A stretch of DNA of 64,000 bases, from assembly GCF_018617385.1 (NCBI RefSeq), contig NZ_JACSKA010000006.1, positions 1 to 64,000 of the forward strand, in the 5' to 3' direction. Made by a program: the position numbers and the translations under genes. This document shows, one piece after another, positions 1-6,492 of this stretch (the first letter of the stretch is position 1; every line of letters starts with the position of its first letter). The notes under the pieces are model-generated. The model had not been told where the DNA came from, did not search any database, and saw nothing but the letters and a program-made list of their open reading frames with translations. This DNA comes from Exiguobacterium sp018617385. GTDB taxonomy: Bacteria > Bacillota > Bacilli > Exiguobacteriales > Exiguobacteriaceae.

Positions 1-43
1 CCGCCAGCGTTCGTCCTGAGCCAGGATCAAACTCTCCAAAGAA
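1..43 (-). rRNA. 16S rRNA, 5' end only (gene runs out of the window)
   Basis: The reverse complement of the first bases reads GAGAGTTTGATCCTGGCTCA followed by GGACGAACGCTGGCGG, the universal start of bacterial 16S rRNA. The mature 5' end is placed near position 43 by comparison with the Bacillus 5' end, so it is approximate. Only about 43 nt lie inside the window. Tandem promoters and a leader lie upstream. The neighbouring ygxA and perR match the flank of the rrnD operon in B. subtilis. Confidence 0.93.
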
Positions 44-157
44 TTTGATATAGCTCTTAAATTGACGAAGCTTGCGCTTCATTCAAAAATGGTAAAACTT
101 ATTTTTGCCTCATCGTTCAGTTTTCAAAGTTCGTCTGCCGCTCTTGGCGACTTCATT
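44..157 (-). other. 16S rRNA leader with boxA-like motif
   Basis: This is the transcribed leader between promoter P2 and the 16S gene. On the minus strand it contains CTTTGAAAACTGAAC (about 116-130), which resembles the boxA/antitermination segment of Bacillus rRNA leaders. It also has a small hairpin with arms GAAGC (67-71) and GCTTC (76-80). The leader role follows from position and motif. I see no coding sequence here. Confidence 0.6.
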
Positions 158-187
158 AATCTATCACGTTTCGATTGTTTTCGTCAA
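158..187 (-). promoter_or_regulatory. rrn promoter P2
   Basis: Minus-strand -35 TTGACG (182-187) and -10 TAGATT (158-163) are separated by 18 bp. It is the promoter nearer to the 16S gene. Confidence 0.6.
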
Positions 188-243
188 CAACTTTTTCACA
201 AATTGTTTTTCTGAAATAATCTTTTGCCGTGACAACGTTTATA

Positions 244-290
244 ACTATAATCTCTATTTACCACTTCGTCAATACAAAAAACAATAAAAA
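244..290 (-). promoter_or_regulatory. rrn promoter P1 with A/T-rich upstream element
   Basis: Minus-strand -35 TTGACG (267-272) and -10 TATAGT (244-249) have an ideal 17 bp spacer. The segment just upstream (about 273-300) is almost pure A/T and could act as an UP element. The same tract is the T-run of the terminator of the preceding gene. Tandem promoters are usual for Bacillales rrn operons. Confidence 0.7.
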
Positions 291-336
291 TTAAAAAAAG
301 ATTTACTTCCCCTCAACATGACGAGAAGTAAATCTT
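290..336 (-). terminator. terminator of the PstS-like gene
   Basis: An 11 bp inverted repeat, AGATTTACTTC (299-309) and GAAGTAAATCT (325-335), is followed on the minus strand by a T-rich tract. It lies 11 nt past the stop codon. Confidence 0.85.
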
Positions 337-346
337 CTGTTTTGTA

Positions 347-1519
347 TTAATCGAGACGAACATAGCCCGTCTTCTCCACTAACGTTTGCCCATCCTCGCT
401 TTCAAGCCATTGAAGAAAATCTTCATATTGCTTTGCTTTCTCATCCGTAGTCACCGCGTAGAATTCAGACGTCAGTGGATACGATCCATCCTGAATCGTT
501 TCAACGGTCGGCTCAATTCCTTCTATACGAAGTAACTTGATTTTATGGTCCTTCACCATTTCTGTCGCATAGTATCTAAATGAGAATCCAATCGCATTTT
601 TATGGTTCCGATACGATGAAGTTTGTTGGATGATTCCACCCATCCCTTCAGGAACATCTTCTACCGGCGCCTCCATGAGCTTTTGTTCACCCATCATCTT
701 TTGTAATGCCGTTTGACTGCCGCTATCCTCAGGACGTTGGAAAGCTCGAACGGCTTCCGAGGTGCCGCCGACCTCTTCCCAATTCCGAATGTCGCCTGAA
801 TAAATCCCCCGGACTTGTTCCATCGTCAATGAATCGACCGGGTTATCTTCATGGACGAAGAAAACAAATGCTTCCCTTCCAATCGGCGTCATATGTAGAG
901 AAACGTTTTTTTGTTTCGCAACCTTCAATTGACGGTCAGATGGACCCGCGACAAAAATCACGTCAGTCTGATCGTTCATTAGTCGACTATATGCTTCCGG
1001 CGTTGTCGTCGATACGACTTTACTCGTTTGATCATTGTATGGATCATACGTTTCCGAGTCCGGATAGACTGCTTCTACGAATGAAGCGTACATCGGATAG
1101 AGCGCCGTCGCTCCGTCTAATCGCGGCAACCCTTCCCCAAACTTCACCGAAGCCTCGTGATCGAGTCTCGCCAATTGTCCTGAATCCGTGAACGGCTGAT
1201 AGTCCGTCAACTCCACTCCGCGTTCCTCAATCTTCAAGCTATCCTGATACATATAGTATCCTTTCACAGAAGCGAAGAGGACAACACCGACCAACGTACC
1301 CCAGCCGAGAACTTTTCGAATCTTTTGTTTTGAAAAGGACGAGAAATCATAGAGTCCCATACATACGATTAGTAGAACGGCCATATACCATATCGTCCAA
1401 AGAATCGGTCGACCGAGTGTGATGGGGTCTCCCATCGTAAAAAGGGCGACGAAGACAGAAATCACAATCGTGACAAATAAAATAAAGACGGTTCCCAAGC
1501 TAAATTTCAATAGTTTCAT
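347..1519 (-). CDS. membrane-anchored PstS-like substrate-binding protein
   Basis: The protein has 390 residues. Three predicted membrane helices (about 9-29, 37-57 and 72-90) precede an extracytoplasmic periplasmic-binding fold from about residue 120. That fold has PstS hallmarks: a DGATALYP segment and an EDSGSQTAL segment in the usual ligand-contact positions. It probably binds phosphate or another oxyanion at the outer membrane face. It has no signal peptidase II lipobox. No pst permease or ATPase genes are nearby, so the partner is unknown. It lies 39 nt behind ygxA on the same strand and is probably co-transcribed. The start ATG has GAGGAG upstream. A sensor role is possible (inference). 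Confidence 0.75.
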   Translation of the reverse strand: MKLLKFSLGTVFILFVTIVISVFVALFTMGDPITLGRPILWTIWYMAVLLIVCMGLYDFSSFSKQKIRKVLGWGTLVGVVLFASVKGYYMYQDSLKIEERGVELTDYQPFTDSGQLARLDHEASVKFGEGLPRLDGATALYPMYASFVEAVYPDSETYDPYNDQTSKVVSTTTPEAYSRLMNDQTDVIFVAGPSDRQLKVAKQKNVSLHMTPIGREAFVFFVHEDNPVDSLTMEQVRGIYSGDIRNWEEVGGTSEAVRAFQRPEDSGSQTALQKMMGEQKLMEAPVEDVPEGMGGIIQQTSSYRNHKNAIGFSFRYYATEMVKDHKIKLLRIEGIEPTVETIQDGSYPLTSEFYAVTTDEKAKQYEDFLQWLESEDGQTLVEKTGYVRLD

Positions 1520-1558
1520 ATAACTGATTTTCTCCTCGTTGTTCCTAGGAAAGGGAAG

Positions 1559-2431
1559 TTAAGAAATCTCATAAAGCACTGCTTCTACCCCGACTCCTTT
1601 TGTCGGTCTCGTTACCGTACGAACATACCCTTTTTTCACTAAAAAACCAATGATGCTCCCAAGGTCGACACGGAGCTCGTTCAAATTCGGATGTTCCATC
1701 AATTCCGGGAACGTCCACGCGCCGTCTTTCTCCTGCATTGTCTGAAGTAATAACAACGTCCCTGGCAACACTTTCGATTGAATCAAATGTTCCATGCCAA
1801 TGACGACGAGGTGGATGCGCTGTTCAAGCGACTCTTGTCCTCCGACCAATTCCTCGTGCAGTTTATAGATTTCGAGGTCGATGGCTCGTACCTGTTCCCA
1901 CAACACGATCTCTGGATGAATCCCTGCCTCAAGAATCGAGAGGCGAGCCAGGTGAGTGAGCGCATGATGAATCTGAGTGAAGGCGTCTTGGAACTCCCCT
2001 TCTAAAAATAGGTATCGTCCGTCTTCAAACCGACGCAACAATTTTGCAAATGAGATTGAGAGTTGTAAACGTTGTTCTCGATTCGTTAAATTGCGGTTTC
2101 GTTGTCGCAACTCCAAGATGTACTCATTCCGTTCGAACAAGACGATCCCGTCTTCAATCCAATGAATGGCTCGTCGATTTTCATTTAAGACAATCCAGCG
2201 ATCCATCATCGAGTCACTGACTACGTGCAGGACGATTTTTTCTTGACCGACCTGATAATGTTTCACCGTCCAAAACGGTTCTGGTTTGGCTTCAATCACA
2301 ATGAGCAGGCGATCCGACTGATCCGTCAACGGATCACGTGCACGTTTTTTCTTCACTTCAATAATCCCGAGTGTCGTTTTTAATGCAGCATATTCTGAGT
2401 AAATGGTGCGAGTCGCATATTCCATCGTCAT
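1559..2431 (-). CDS. ygxA: YgxA-like nucleotidyltransferase-family protein
   Basis: The gene encodes about 290 residues from the ATG at 2431, chosen because AGAAGGGG lies 5 nt upstream and the protein then begins like Bacillus YgxA. The ATG two codons later is the alternative. The N-terminal half resembles the nucleotidyltransferase-like domain of YgxA. The C-terminal part (last ~70 residues, 'LNELRVDLGSIIGFLVKKGY') looks like a winged helix. Function is not established in the family. The position between rrn and ygzB/perR is the same as in B. subtilis, which supports the name more than the moderate sequence likeness does. Confidence 0.72.
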   Translation of the reverse strand: MTMEYATRTIYSEYAALKTTLGIIEVKKKRARDPLTDQSDRLLIVIEAKPEPFWTVKHYQVGQEKIVLHVVSDSMMDRWIVLNENRRAIHWIEDGIVLFERNEYILELRQRNRNLTNREQRLQLSISFAKLLRRFEDGRYLFLEGEFQDAFTQIHHALTHLARLSILEAGIHPEIVLWEQVRAIDLEIYKLHEELVGGQESLEQRIHLVVIGMEHLIQSKVLPGTLLLLQTMQEKDGAWTFPELMEHPNLNELRVDLGSIIGFLVKKGYVRTVTRPTKGVGVEAVLYEIS

Positions 2432-2522
2432 CTGGACCCCTTCTCTCCCAATCGCAAGTTGACTATATATATGACGATTGTCATTTTCGATACGAATCAA
2501 ATTCGCCCTCTTTTCAAAAAAC

Positions 2523-2546
2523 TCCTGCCGAAAAAGTGCAGGAACT
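2523..2546 (-). terminator. terminator-like hairpin upstream of ygxA
   Basis: On the minus strand TCCTGC and GCAGGA arms flank a loop and are followed by GTTTTTTG. It sits about 90 nt upstream of the ygxA start. It could stop antisense transcripts coming through ygzB, or attenuate ygxA. This is a weak call. Confidence 0.4.
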
Positions 2547-2602
2547 TCTCACTCGTTTGAAGATGAGCTATGATAGAGACAGACTATTGGAGGGATTCAC
2601 TC

Positions 2603-2962
2603 ATGAAAAAACGGGGGAACAAAATCAACCGCGCACGTAATATAGCATTACTTCTTATCTTCGGCGGGATCGGTGTCATGTATCTCGGTCTTCTCGCAAA
2701 ATCCATCACCTGGCTCATGATTATTTTCATGCTTCTTGGATTTGTCATGGTACTTGCGAGCTCTGCTCTTTACTTCATCGTCGGGATGGCCTCGACAAAA
2801 GCCATCATCGTGACTTGTCCGAACTGTGAAAAAGAGACGAAGATGCTCGGACGCGTCGACTTATGTATGCACTGCGACGAGCCGCTCACAATCGACCGTT
2901 CACTCGAAGGAAAAGAATTCGATGAGAAATATAACAAACGTCAGTCACAACAAACGGACTAA
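2603..2962 (+). CDS. ygzB: YgzB family membrane protein (DUF2614)
   Basis: The protein has 119 residues. The start is ATG 2603 with GGAGGG 8 nt upstream; an in-frame ATG 33 nt earlier lacks a ribosome site. Two N-terminal membrane helices (about 9-29 and 31-55) are followed by a cytoplasmic part with two CxxC pairs (CPNC and CMHC), likely a small zinc ribbon. The 'LGRVDLCMHC' and 'EGKEFDEKYN' segments are characteristic of YgzB. It lies next to perR as in B. subtilis, but here convergent with it. Function is unknown. Confidence 0.88.
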   Translation: MKKRGNKINRARNIALLLIFGGIGVMYLGLLAKSITWLMIIFMLLGFVMVLASSALYFIVGMASTKAIIVTCPNCEKETKMLGRVDLCMHCDEPLTIDRSLEGKEFDEKYNKRQSQQTD

Positions 2963-2965
2963 CAT

Positions 2966-3000
2966 AAAAACCACATCCGACTGCTCGGATGTGGTTTTTT
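2966..3000. terminator. bidirectional terminator between ygzB and perR
   Basis: A 12 bp perfect stem, AACCACATCCGA (2969-2980) and TCGGATGTGGTT (2985-2996), has a 4 nt loop. It is flanked by an A-run on the left and a T-run on the right, so it serves both convergent genes. Confidence 0.92.
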
Positions 3001-3442
3001 AATGTGTTTGCGATTGTTCAGACTGACAAGACGGGCACGTTCCGTACACTTCAAGACGGTGACGATCAACTTTGAATCCAGTCAATTGTGATGCAACCGA
3101 TTCGATTTCATCTAATACAGGATAGTTAAAGTCGACGACTTTTCCACACGTATCACAGATGATGTGATAGTGCTTCGACGTCACAAAATCAAAACGACTC
3201 GAGGCGTCCCCATAGTTCATCTCTTGAACGAGACCCACTTCTTTAAAAACGCGCAAGTTGTTATATACAGTGGCCACACTCATATTTGGAAACCGTGCGG
3301 CAAGTGCCTTATAAATGTCATCCGCTGTCGGGTGACTATGCTCCGTGACGAGGTACTCCAAAATGGCCTGGCGCTGAGGCGTCATTCTGACTCCATGTTC
3401 CCGGAGCGACTGAACAGCATGGTCAAGCATTTCGCTTCCCAC
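2999..3442 (-). CDS. perR: peroxide-responsive repressor PerR
   Basis: This is a Fur-family regulator of 147 residues, nearly colinear with B. subtilis PerR. An N-terminal winged helix is followed by a dimerisation domain. The regulatory metal ligands are all present at the Bacillus positions: H37, D85, H91, H93 and D104. The structural zinc site is C96, C99, C136 and C139. H37 and H91 are the residues oxidised by peroxide in the family. Start is GTG with GAGGG upstream. Its promoter carries a PerR-box-like sequence, which suggests autoregulation. Another PerR box precedes the pfeT-like gene at 41.7 kb. Confidence 0.96.
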   Translation of the reverse strand: MGSEMLDHAVQSLREHGVRMTPQRQAILEYLVTEHSHPTADDIYKALAARFPNMSVATVYNNLRVFKEVGLVQEMNYGDASSRFDFVTSKHYHIICDTCGKVVDFNYPVLDEIESVASQLTGFKVDRHRLEVYGTCPSCQSEQSQTH

Positions 3443-3508
3443 GTCAATCCCTCATTTCTTCTATAAAATTCATGCGAAATAGTTTTGGACATTAACTTAT
3501 TTCTTACA

Positions 3509-3554
3509 TAGTAATCTTTATAAATAGTGTACTGATTTCTCAACTACTCGTCAA
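3509..3554 (-). promoter_or_regulatory. perR promoter with PerR-box-like sequence
   Basis: Minus-strand -35 TTGACG (3549-3554), 17 bp spacer, -10 TACACT (3526-3531). Directly downstream lies TTATAAAGATTACTA (3509-3523), which matches the Bacillus PerR box TTATAATNATTATAA at 11 of the 14 defined positions. The placement fits autorepression. Confidence 0.6.
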
Positions 3555-3581
3555 ACACTGAGCTTATGCGGTTGACGGCTA

Positions 3582-3590
3582 TGATACAAT
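3582..3590 (+). promoter_or_regulatory. extended -10 promoter of hemL
   Basis: TGATACAAT is a good extended -10 (TGnTACAAT) 31 nt before the hemL start. No convincing -35 is seen at the proper distance. Confidence 0.5.
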
Positions 3591-3621
3591 AAGTGCGAAT
3601 TTGAATAAGGAGGCAATACAT

Positions 3622-4920
3622 ATGACTACTTCATCAAATCGTCAGTCATCCGATGCATTATACCAAGATGCACTCACTCACATCGTCGGAGGTGTCAACA
3701 GTCCATCCCGCTCATTTAAAGCGGTCGGTGGCGGCGCTCCTGTTTATATGGAACGCGGCGAAGGTGCCTATTTTTATGATGTAGACGGCAATCGTTACAT
3801 CGATTATTTGGCGGCATACGGTCCAATCATTACCGGCCATGCCCATCCACACATTCACGAAGCGCTTATGAACGCTTCTTCAAAAGGTTTATTATATGGG
3901 ACGCCACACCGTCTCGAGGTTGAATTTGCGAAGAAACTAAAACAAGCCATCCCTTCGATGGATAAGGTACGATTCACCAACTCCGGAACAGAAGCCGTCA
4001 TGACGACGGTACGAGTCGCCCGTGCTTACACTGGTCGTGAACTCGTTGTGAAATTCAGCGGTTGTTACCACGGACATTCGGATCTCATGCTGATTGCAGC
4101 AGGTAGTGGTCCAGCGACGCTCGGTTCTCCTGACTCGGCAGGTGTGACGAAAGCCACTGCCAAAGAAGTCATTACCGTCCCGTTTAACGACGTCGAAGCG
4201 TATCGCGAGATGATGAAAGAATGGGGAGACCAGGTCGCTTGTGTGCTCGTCGAACCGATTGTCGGGAACTTCGGAATCGTTGAACCGAAGCCAGGTTTCC
4301 TCCAAGCTGTCAACGACATCACACATGAACACGGCGCACTCGTCATCTATGATGAAGTCATCACGGCATTCCGCTTCACATACGGAAGTGCCCAACAAGT
4401 GTATGGCATCGAACCGGATATGACGGCACTTGGTAAAATCATCGGTGGTGGTCTACCAATCGGCGCTTACGGCGGGAAGGCTGAAATCATGGAGACGGTC
4501 GCCCCACTCGGACCTGCATATCAAGCCGGTACAATGGCCGGTAACCCGGCCTCGATGGCGACAGGAATCGCTTGCCTGGAAGTGCTCGAGCAACCTGGTG
4601 TCTATGAGAAATTAGACGCACTCGGTGCGAAACTGGAAGCCGGCATCCGCGAGGCGGCAGAAAAGCATGATGTCACGATCACGCTCAACCGCTTAAAAGG
4701 TGCCCTTACCGTTTACTTCACGGATGAAATCGTCACCGACTATGAAGGTGCGGAAAAATCAGACGGTGAGAAGTTCGGACGCTTCTTCAAGTTGATGCTT
4801 GAGAATGGCGTGAACTTGGCTCCATCAAAATATGAAGCCTGGTTCTTGACGACAGAGCATACGGAACAAGATATCGAAGAGACAATCGAAGCGGTCAATC
4901 GCTCGTTTGCCCAATTGTAA
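3622..4920 (+). CDS. hemL: glutamate-1-semialdehyde 2,1-aminomutase
   Basis: This PLP enzyme of class III aminotransferase type converts glutamate-1-semialdehyde to 5-aminolevulinate for haem synthesis. It has 432 residues from ATG 3622, which has AAGGAGGC 7 nt upstream; an in-frame TTG 21 nt earlier is not supported. The PLP lysine is K272 in 'DMTALGKIIGGGLPIGA'. The substrate pocket segment 'GGVNSPSRSFKAVGG' near the N-terminus is typical of the family. In B. subtilis the copy beside perR is gsaB, a hemL paralogue. Whether this genome has a second copy cannot be seen. Confidence 0.94.
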   Translation: MTTSSNRQSSDALYQDALTHIVGGVNSPSRSFKAVGGGAPVYMERGEGAYFYDVDGNRYIDYLAAYGPIITGHAHPHIHEALMNASSKGLLYGTPHRLEVEFAKKLKQAIPSMDKVRFTNSGTEAVMTTVRVARAYTGRELVVKFSGCYHGHSDLMLIAAGSGPATLGSPDSAGVTKATAKEVITVPFNDVEAYREMMKEWGDQVACVLVEPIVGNFGIVEPKPGFLQAVNDITHEHGALVIYDEVITAFRFTYGSAQQVYGIEPDMTALGKIIGGGLPIGAYGGKAEIMETVAPLGPAYQAGTMAGNPASMATGIACLEVLEQPGVYEKLDALGAKLEAGIREAAEKHDVTITLNRLKGALTVYFTDEIVTDYEGAEKSDGEKFGRFFKLMLENGVNLAPSKYEAWFLTTEHTEQDIEETIEAVNRSFAQL

Positions 4921-4921
4921 G

Positions 4922-4950
4922 AAGGAGATGCGCAAGCATCTCTTTTTTTC
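4922..4950 (+). terminator. hemL terminator
   Basis: Stem GAGATGC (4925-4931) and GCATCTC (4936-4942) with loop GCAA, followed by seven T. Confidence 0.88.
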
Positions 4951-4954
4951 GTCT

Positions 4955-4989
4955 AAAAGGAGACATCTTCAAAAAAAGTGTCTCTTTTT
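4955..4989 (+). terminator. second hairpin behind hemL
   Basis: Arms AAAAGGAGACA (4955-4965) and TGTCTCTTTTT (4979-4989) pair with one G-T. It ends in a T-run and probably backs up the first terminator ahead of the MFS gene. Confidence 0.6.
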
Positions 4990-5037
4990 ACTGAGTACCG
5001 TCCCCCATTACAGTAGAACCAAGGAGGTGCTCACCAT

Positions 5038-5064
5038 ATGAAATTTAAAGATTTTCCAGTGAAC
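5038..5064 (+). pseudogene. N-terminal remnant of the interrupted MFS transporter gene
   Basis: After AAGGAGG (5021-5027), an ATG opens MKFKDFPVN, a typical start of DHA1-type MFS proteins of Bacillales, and then runs into the right end of the tnpB element. The rest of the gene resumes at 6484. Removing 5065-6486 joins both parts in one frame (AAC present at both edges), giving MKFKDFPVNVRLRLVCGF. The interruption is an inference from this reconstruction. Confidence 0.65.
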
Positions 5065-5300
5065 TACTCGCCACTTATTTGCTTCGCAAATTGAAGGGGG
5101 AGCTTCTTGGGAAGATCGTACTTTTATTAGCCACGGTTGTTTACCAAGCTCGTCGGGTGGTTCCCACCCTGAAGGAATTCGTTTTAGTTTGCCAACATCA
5201 ACAGGTTGATGCTTGCGTTGATGTCACGGTCATGATGCGCGCCACAGGCACACGTCCATTCACGGACATCCATCGCCTTCTTCTCGCCTTTTACGCCGCA
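5065..5300 (-). ncRNA. predicted omega RNA (reRNA) of the tnpB element
   Basis: In IS200/IS605 elements the guide RNA is made from the tnpB 3' end and the right end, and its guide is the flanking host DNA. The same layout exists here: the region downstream of the tnpB stop folds into hairpins at 5154-5168 and 5077-5091 and ends at GTAGTTCAC. The guide would be read from about 5061 downward, that is, from the 5' end of the interrupted MFS gene. The upstream limit is a guess. Position-based inference. Confidence 0.45.
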
Positions 5301-6272
5301 AGTGGAACAGATTTGAGTGGATGCGAACCATTGATCCGCCTTGATGAGCGTCCGTCCGTAGAAGTTTGATTTGTACTCGAGTTGCCGGACGAACTCGTAC
5401 CAACTGACATCCCCGATGGACTTCGCTACCTTGTGATCCTTCATCATGTCCTTCGACTTCAATGTCTCCACGACGATGACTTGGTTCTCGTCAACGATCC
5501 GTCTTGACAGTTTGTGAAGGAAGTCCTTGCGTTGGTTGGCAATCTTTTCGTGTTTCTTGGCGAGAATCAGCCTGGCCTTCTCACGGTTCTTGCTCCCGAT
5601 CTTCTTTCGCGAAAGCGCGCGTTGTGCCTTCTTGACCTTCGCTTCGGATTGTCGGAGAAAGCGAGGGTTATCAATCTTTTCGGAGACCATCGCGTCGTTC
5701 GTCATGACGGCGAAGTGCTTCAGGCCAAAATCGATCCCGACCTTGTTCTCGGCTGGGATCCATGGTTCATCGTCCTGTTTGACAAGGAGGGAGATGAAGA
5801 ACTTGCCCGTCTTGGTCATCGAGACCGTCGCCGACTTAATGATTCCCTCGAACGGACGATGTTGTGTGAACCACACGAACCCGATTTTAGGAAGTCTCAC
5901 CTTGCCGTTCTCGATGCGGATCGTGCCATGCTGGTTGTTCGTCGTGTAGGAGGCGCGCGCCTTTCGTCTCGACTTGAACACCGGGAAGCCGGCCGTCCCG
6001 GCGAAGAACTTCGCGAACGCGGTGTCGAGGTTCAGCTTCGCGTTCGCGAGCGCGAGGCTGTCCGCCTCGGCGAGGAACGGGAACAGGGACTTGTAGGAGG
6101 CGGGTGTCGCCGGTTTCCGTCTCGTTCCACTCCCCGCTTTCGCCTCCTCGCGGATGGCGATGCGGTCCTCGAGCAGCTTGTTGTAGATGAACCGTGCGCA
6201 GCCGATCGTCTTGATGAGGAATTCGGCCTGTGCAGGCGTCGGGTGGAGCCTGTATTTATAGCCTTTCAGCAT
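5184..6272 (-). CDS. tnpB: RNA-guided nuclease TnpB
   Basis: The protein has 362 residues. The N-terminal recognition/wedge part (1-170) is followed by a RuvC domain with the three expected acidic residues: D181 in 'VGIDFGLKHFAV', E269 in 'VIVVETLKSKDM' and D350 in 'HDRDINAS'. A zinc finger uses C322, C325, C341 and C343. In characterised relatives the protein binds omega RNA, cuts DNA next to a short TAM and helps retain the element. All catalytic residues are intact and length is normal for the short TnpB class, so it may be active. Ribosome site GGAGGGAGGGGG precedes the ATG. No tnpA is present. Confidence 0.92.
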   Translation of the reverse strand: MLKGYKYRLHPTPAQAEFLIKTIGCARFIYNKLLEDRIAIREEAKAGSGTRRKPATPASYKSLFPFLAEADSLALANAKLNLDTAFAKFFAGTAGFPVFKSRRKARASYTTNNQHGTIRIENGKVRLPKIGFVWFTQHRPFEGIIKSATVSMTKTGKFFISLLVKQDDEPWIPAENKVGIDFGLKHFAVMTNDAMVSEKIDNPRFLRQSEAKVKKAQRALSRKKIGSKNREKARLILAKKHEKIANQRKDFLHKLSRRIVDENQVIVVETLKSKDMMKDHKVAKSIGDVSWYEFVRQLEYKSNFYGRTLIKADQWFASTQICSTCGVKGEKKAMDVREWTCACGAHHDRDINASINLLMLAN

Positions 6273-6356
6273 GTACGTCCCCCTCCCTCCAGTAGATCAT
6301 GATATGTCTTCCTCATCCGTTACCCGCGGAGGGGAAGGGAGAATCTGACAGAATCG

Positions 6357-6370
6357 CGAACTTTTGTTCG
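6357..6370. promoter_or_regulatory. LexA/DinR-box-like palindrome in the element left end
   Basis: The sequence CGAACAAAAGTTCG (minus strand) fits the Bacillus SOS box core CGAAC-N4-GTTCG. It lies 85 nt upstream of tnpB. It is equally well explained as a left-end hairpin used in transposition. Unresolved. Confidence 0.35.
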
Positions 6371-6492
6371 TCATATCTATCACAGGGGGAGAAGAGTTTT
6401 GGATTGGGCGATTCATCACCCACCTACGCCGGGTTTCGCCCCGAGACGCTTAGAGGAGGGAGAATTCTCGCCGGATTTAGTTAAACGTCCGC

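Larger units (their letters stand above)
5062..6486 (-). mobile_element. tnpB-only IS200/IS605-type element (IS1341-like)
   Basis: The element is about 1.4 kb and holds tnpB but no Y1 transposase tnpA, so it is not autonomous. The right end (tnpB 3' side, left in the window) shows the usual family layout: hairpin GGGTGG/CCACCC (5154-5168), subterminal hairpin ATTTGC/GCAAAT (5077-5091), and a terminus reading GTAGTTCAC on the minus strand. The left end (6273-6486) has a hairpin CGAAC-TTTT-GTTCG (6357-6370). It has no target duplication, as expected for this family. The exact borders are uncertain by a few bases: the left-end flank reads GTTTAAC while the right end reads GTTCAC. Confidence 0.8.

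Noticed and set aside
105..287. An open frame of about 60 codons on the plus strand
   Set aside because: It lies antisense to the rRNA promoters and leader, has no ribosome site and no coding character.
3572..3590. TTGACG close to TACAAT as a -35/-10 pair for hemL
   Set aside because: The spacing is only 7 bp, so it cannot be a normal promoter; the extended -10 is the better reading.
5514..6302. A long plus-strand open frame (over 250 codons) opposite tnpB
   Set aside because: It is the mirror of a GC-rich tnpB reading frame. Its product is an Arg/Glu-rich sequence with no motif, and tnpB has all conserved residues.
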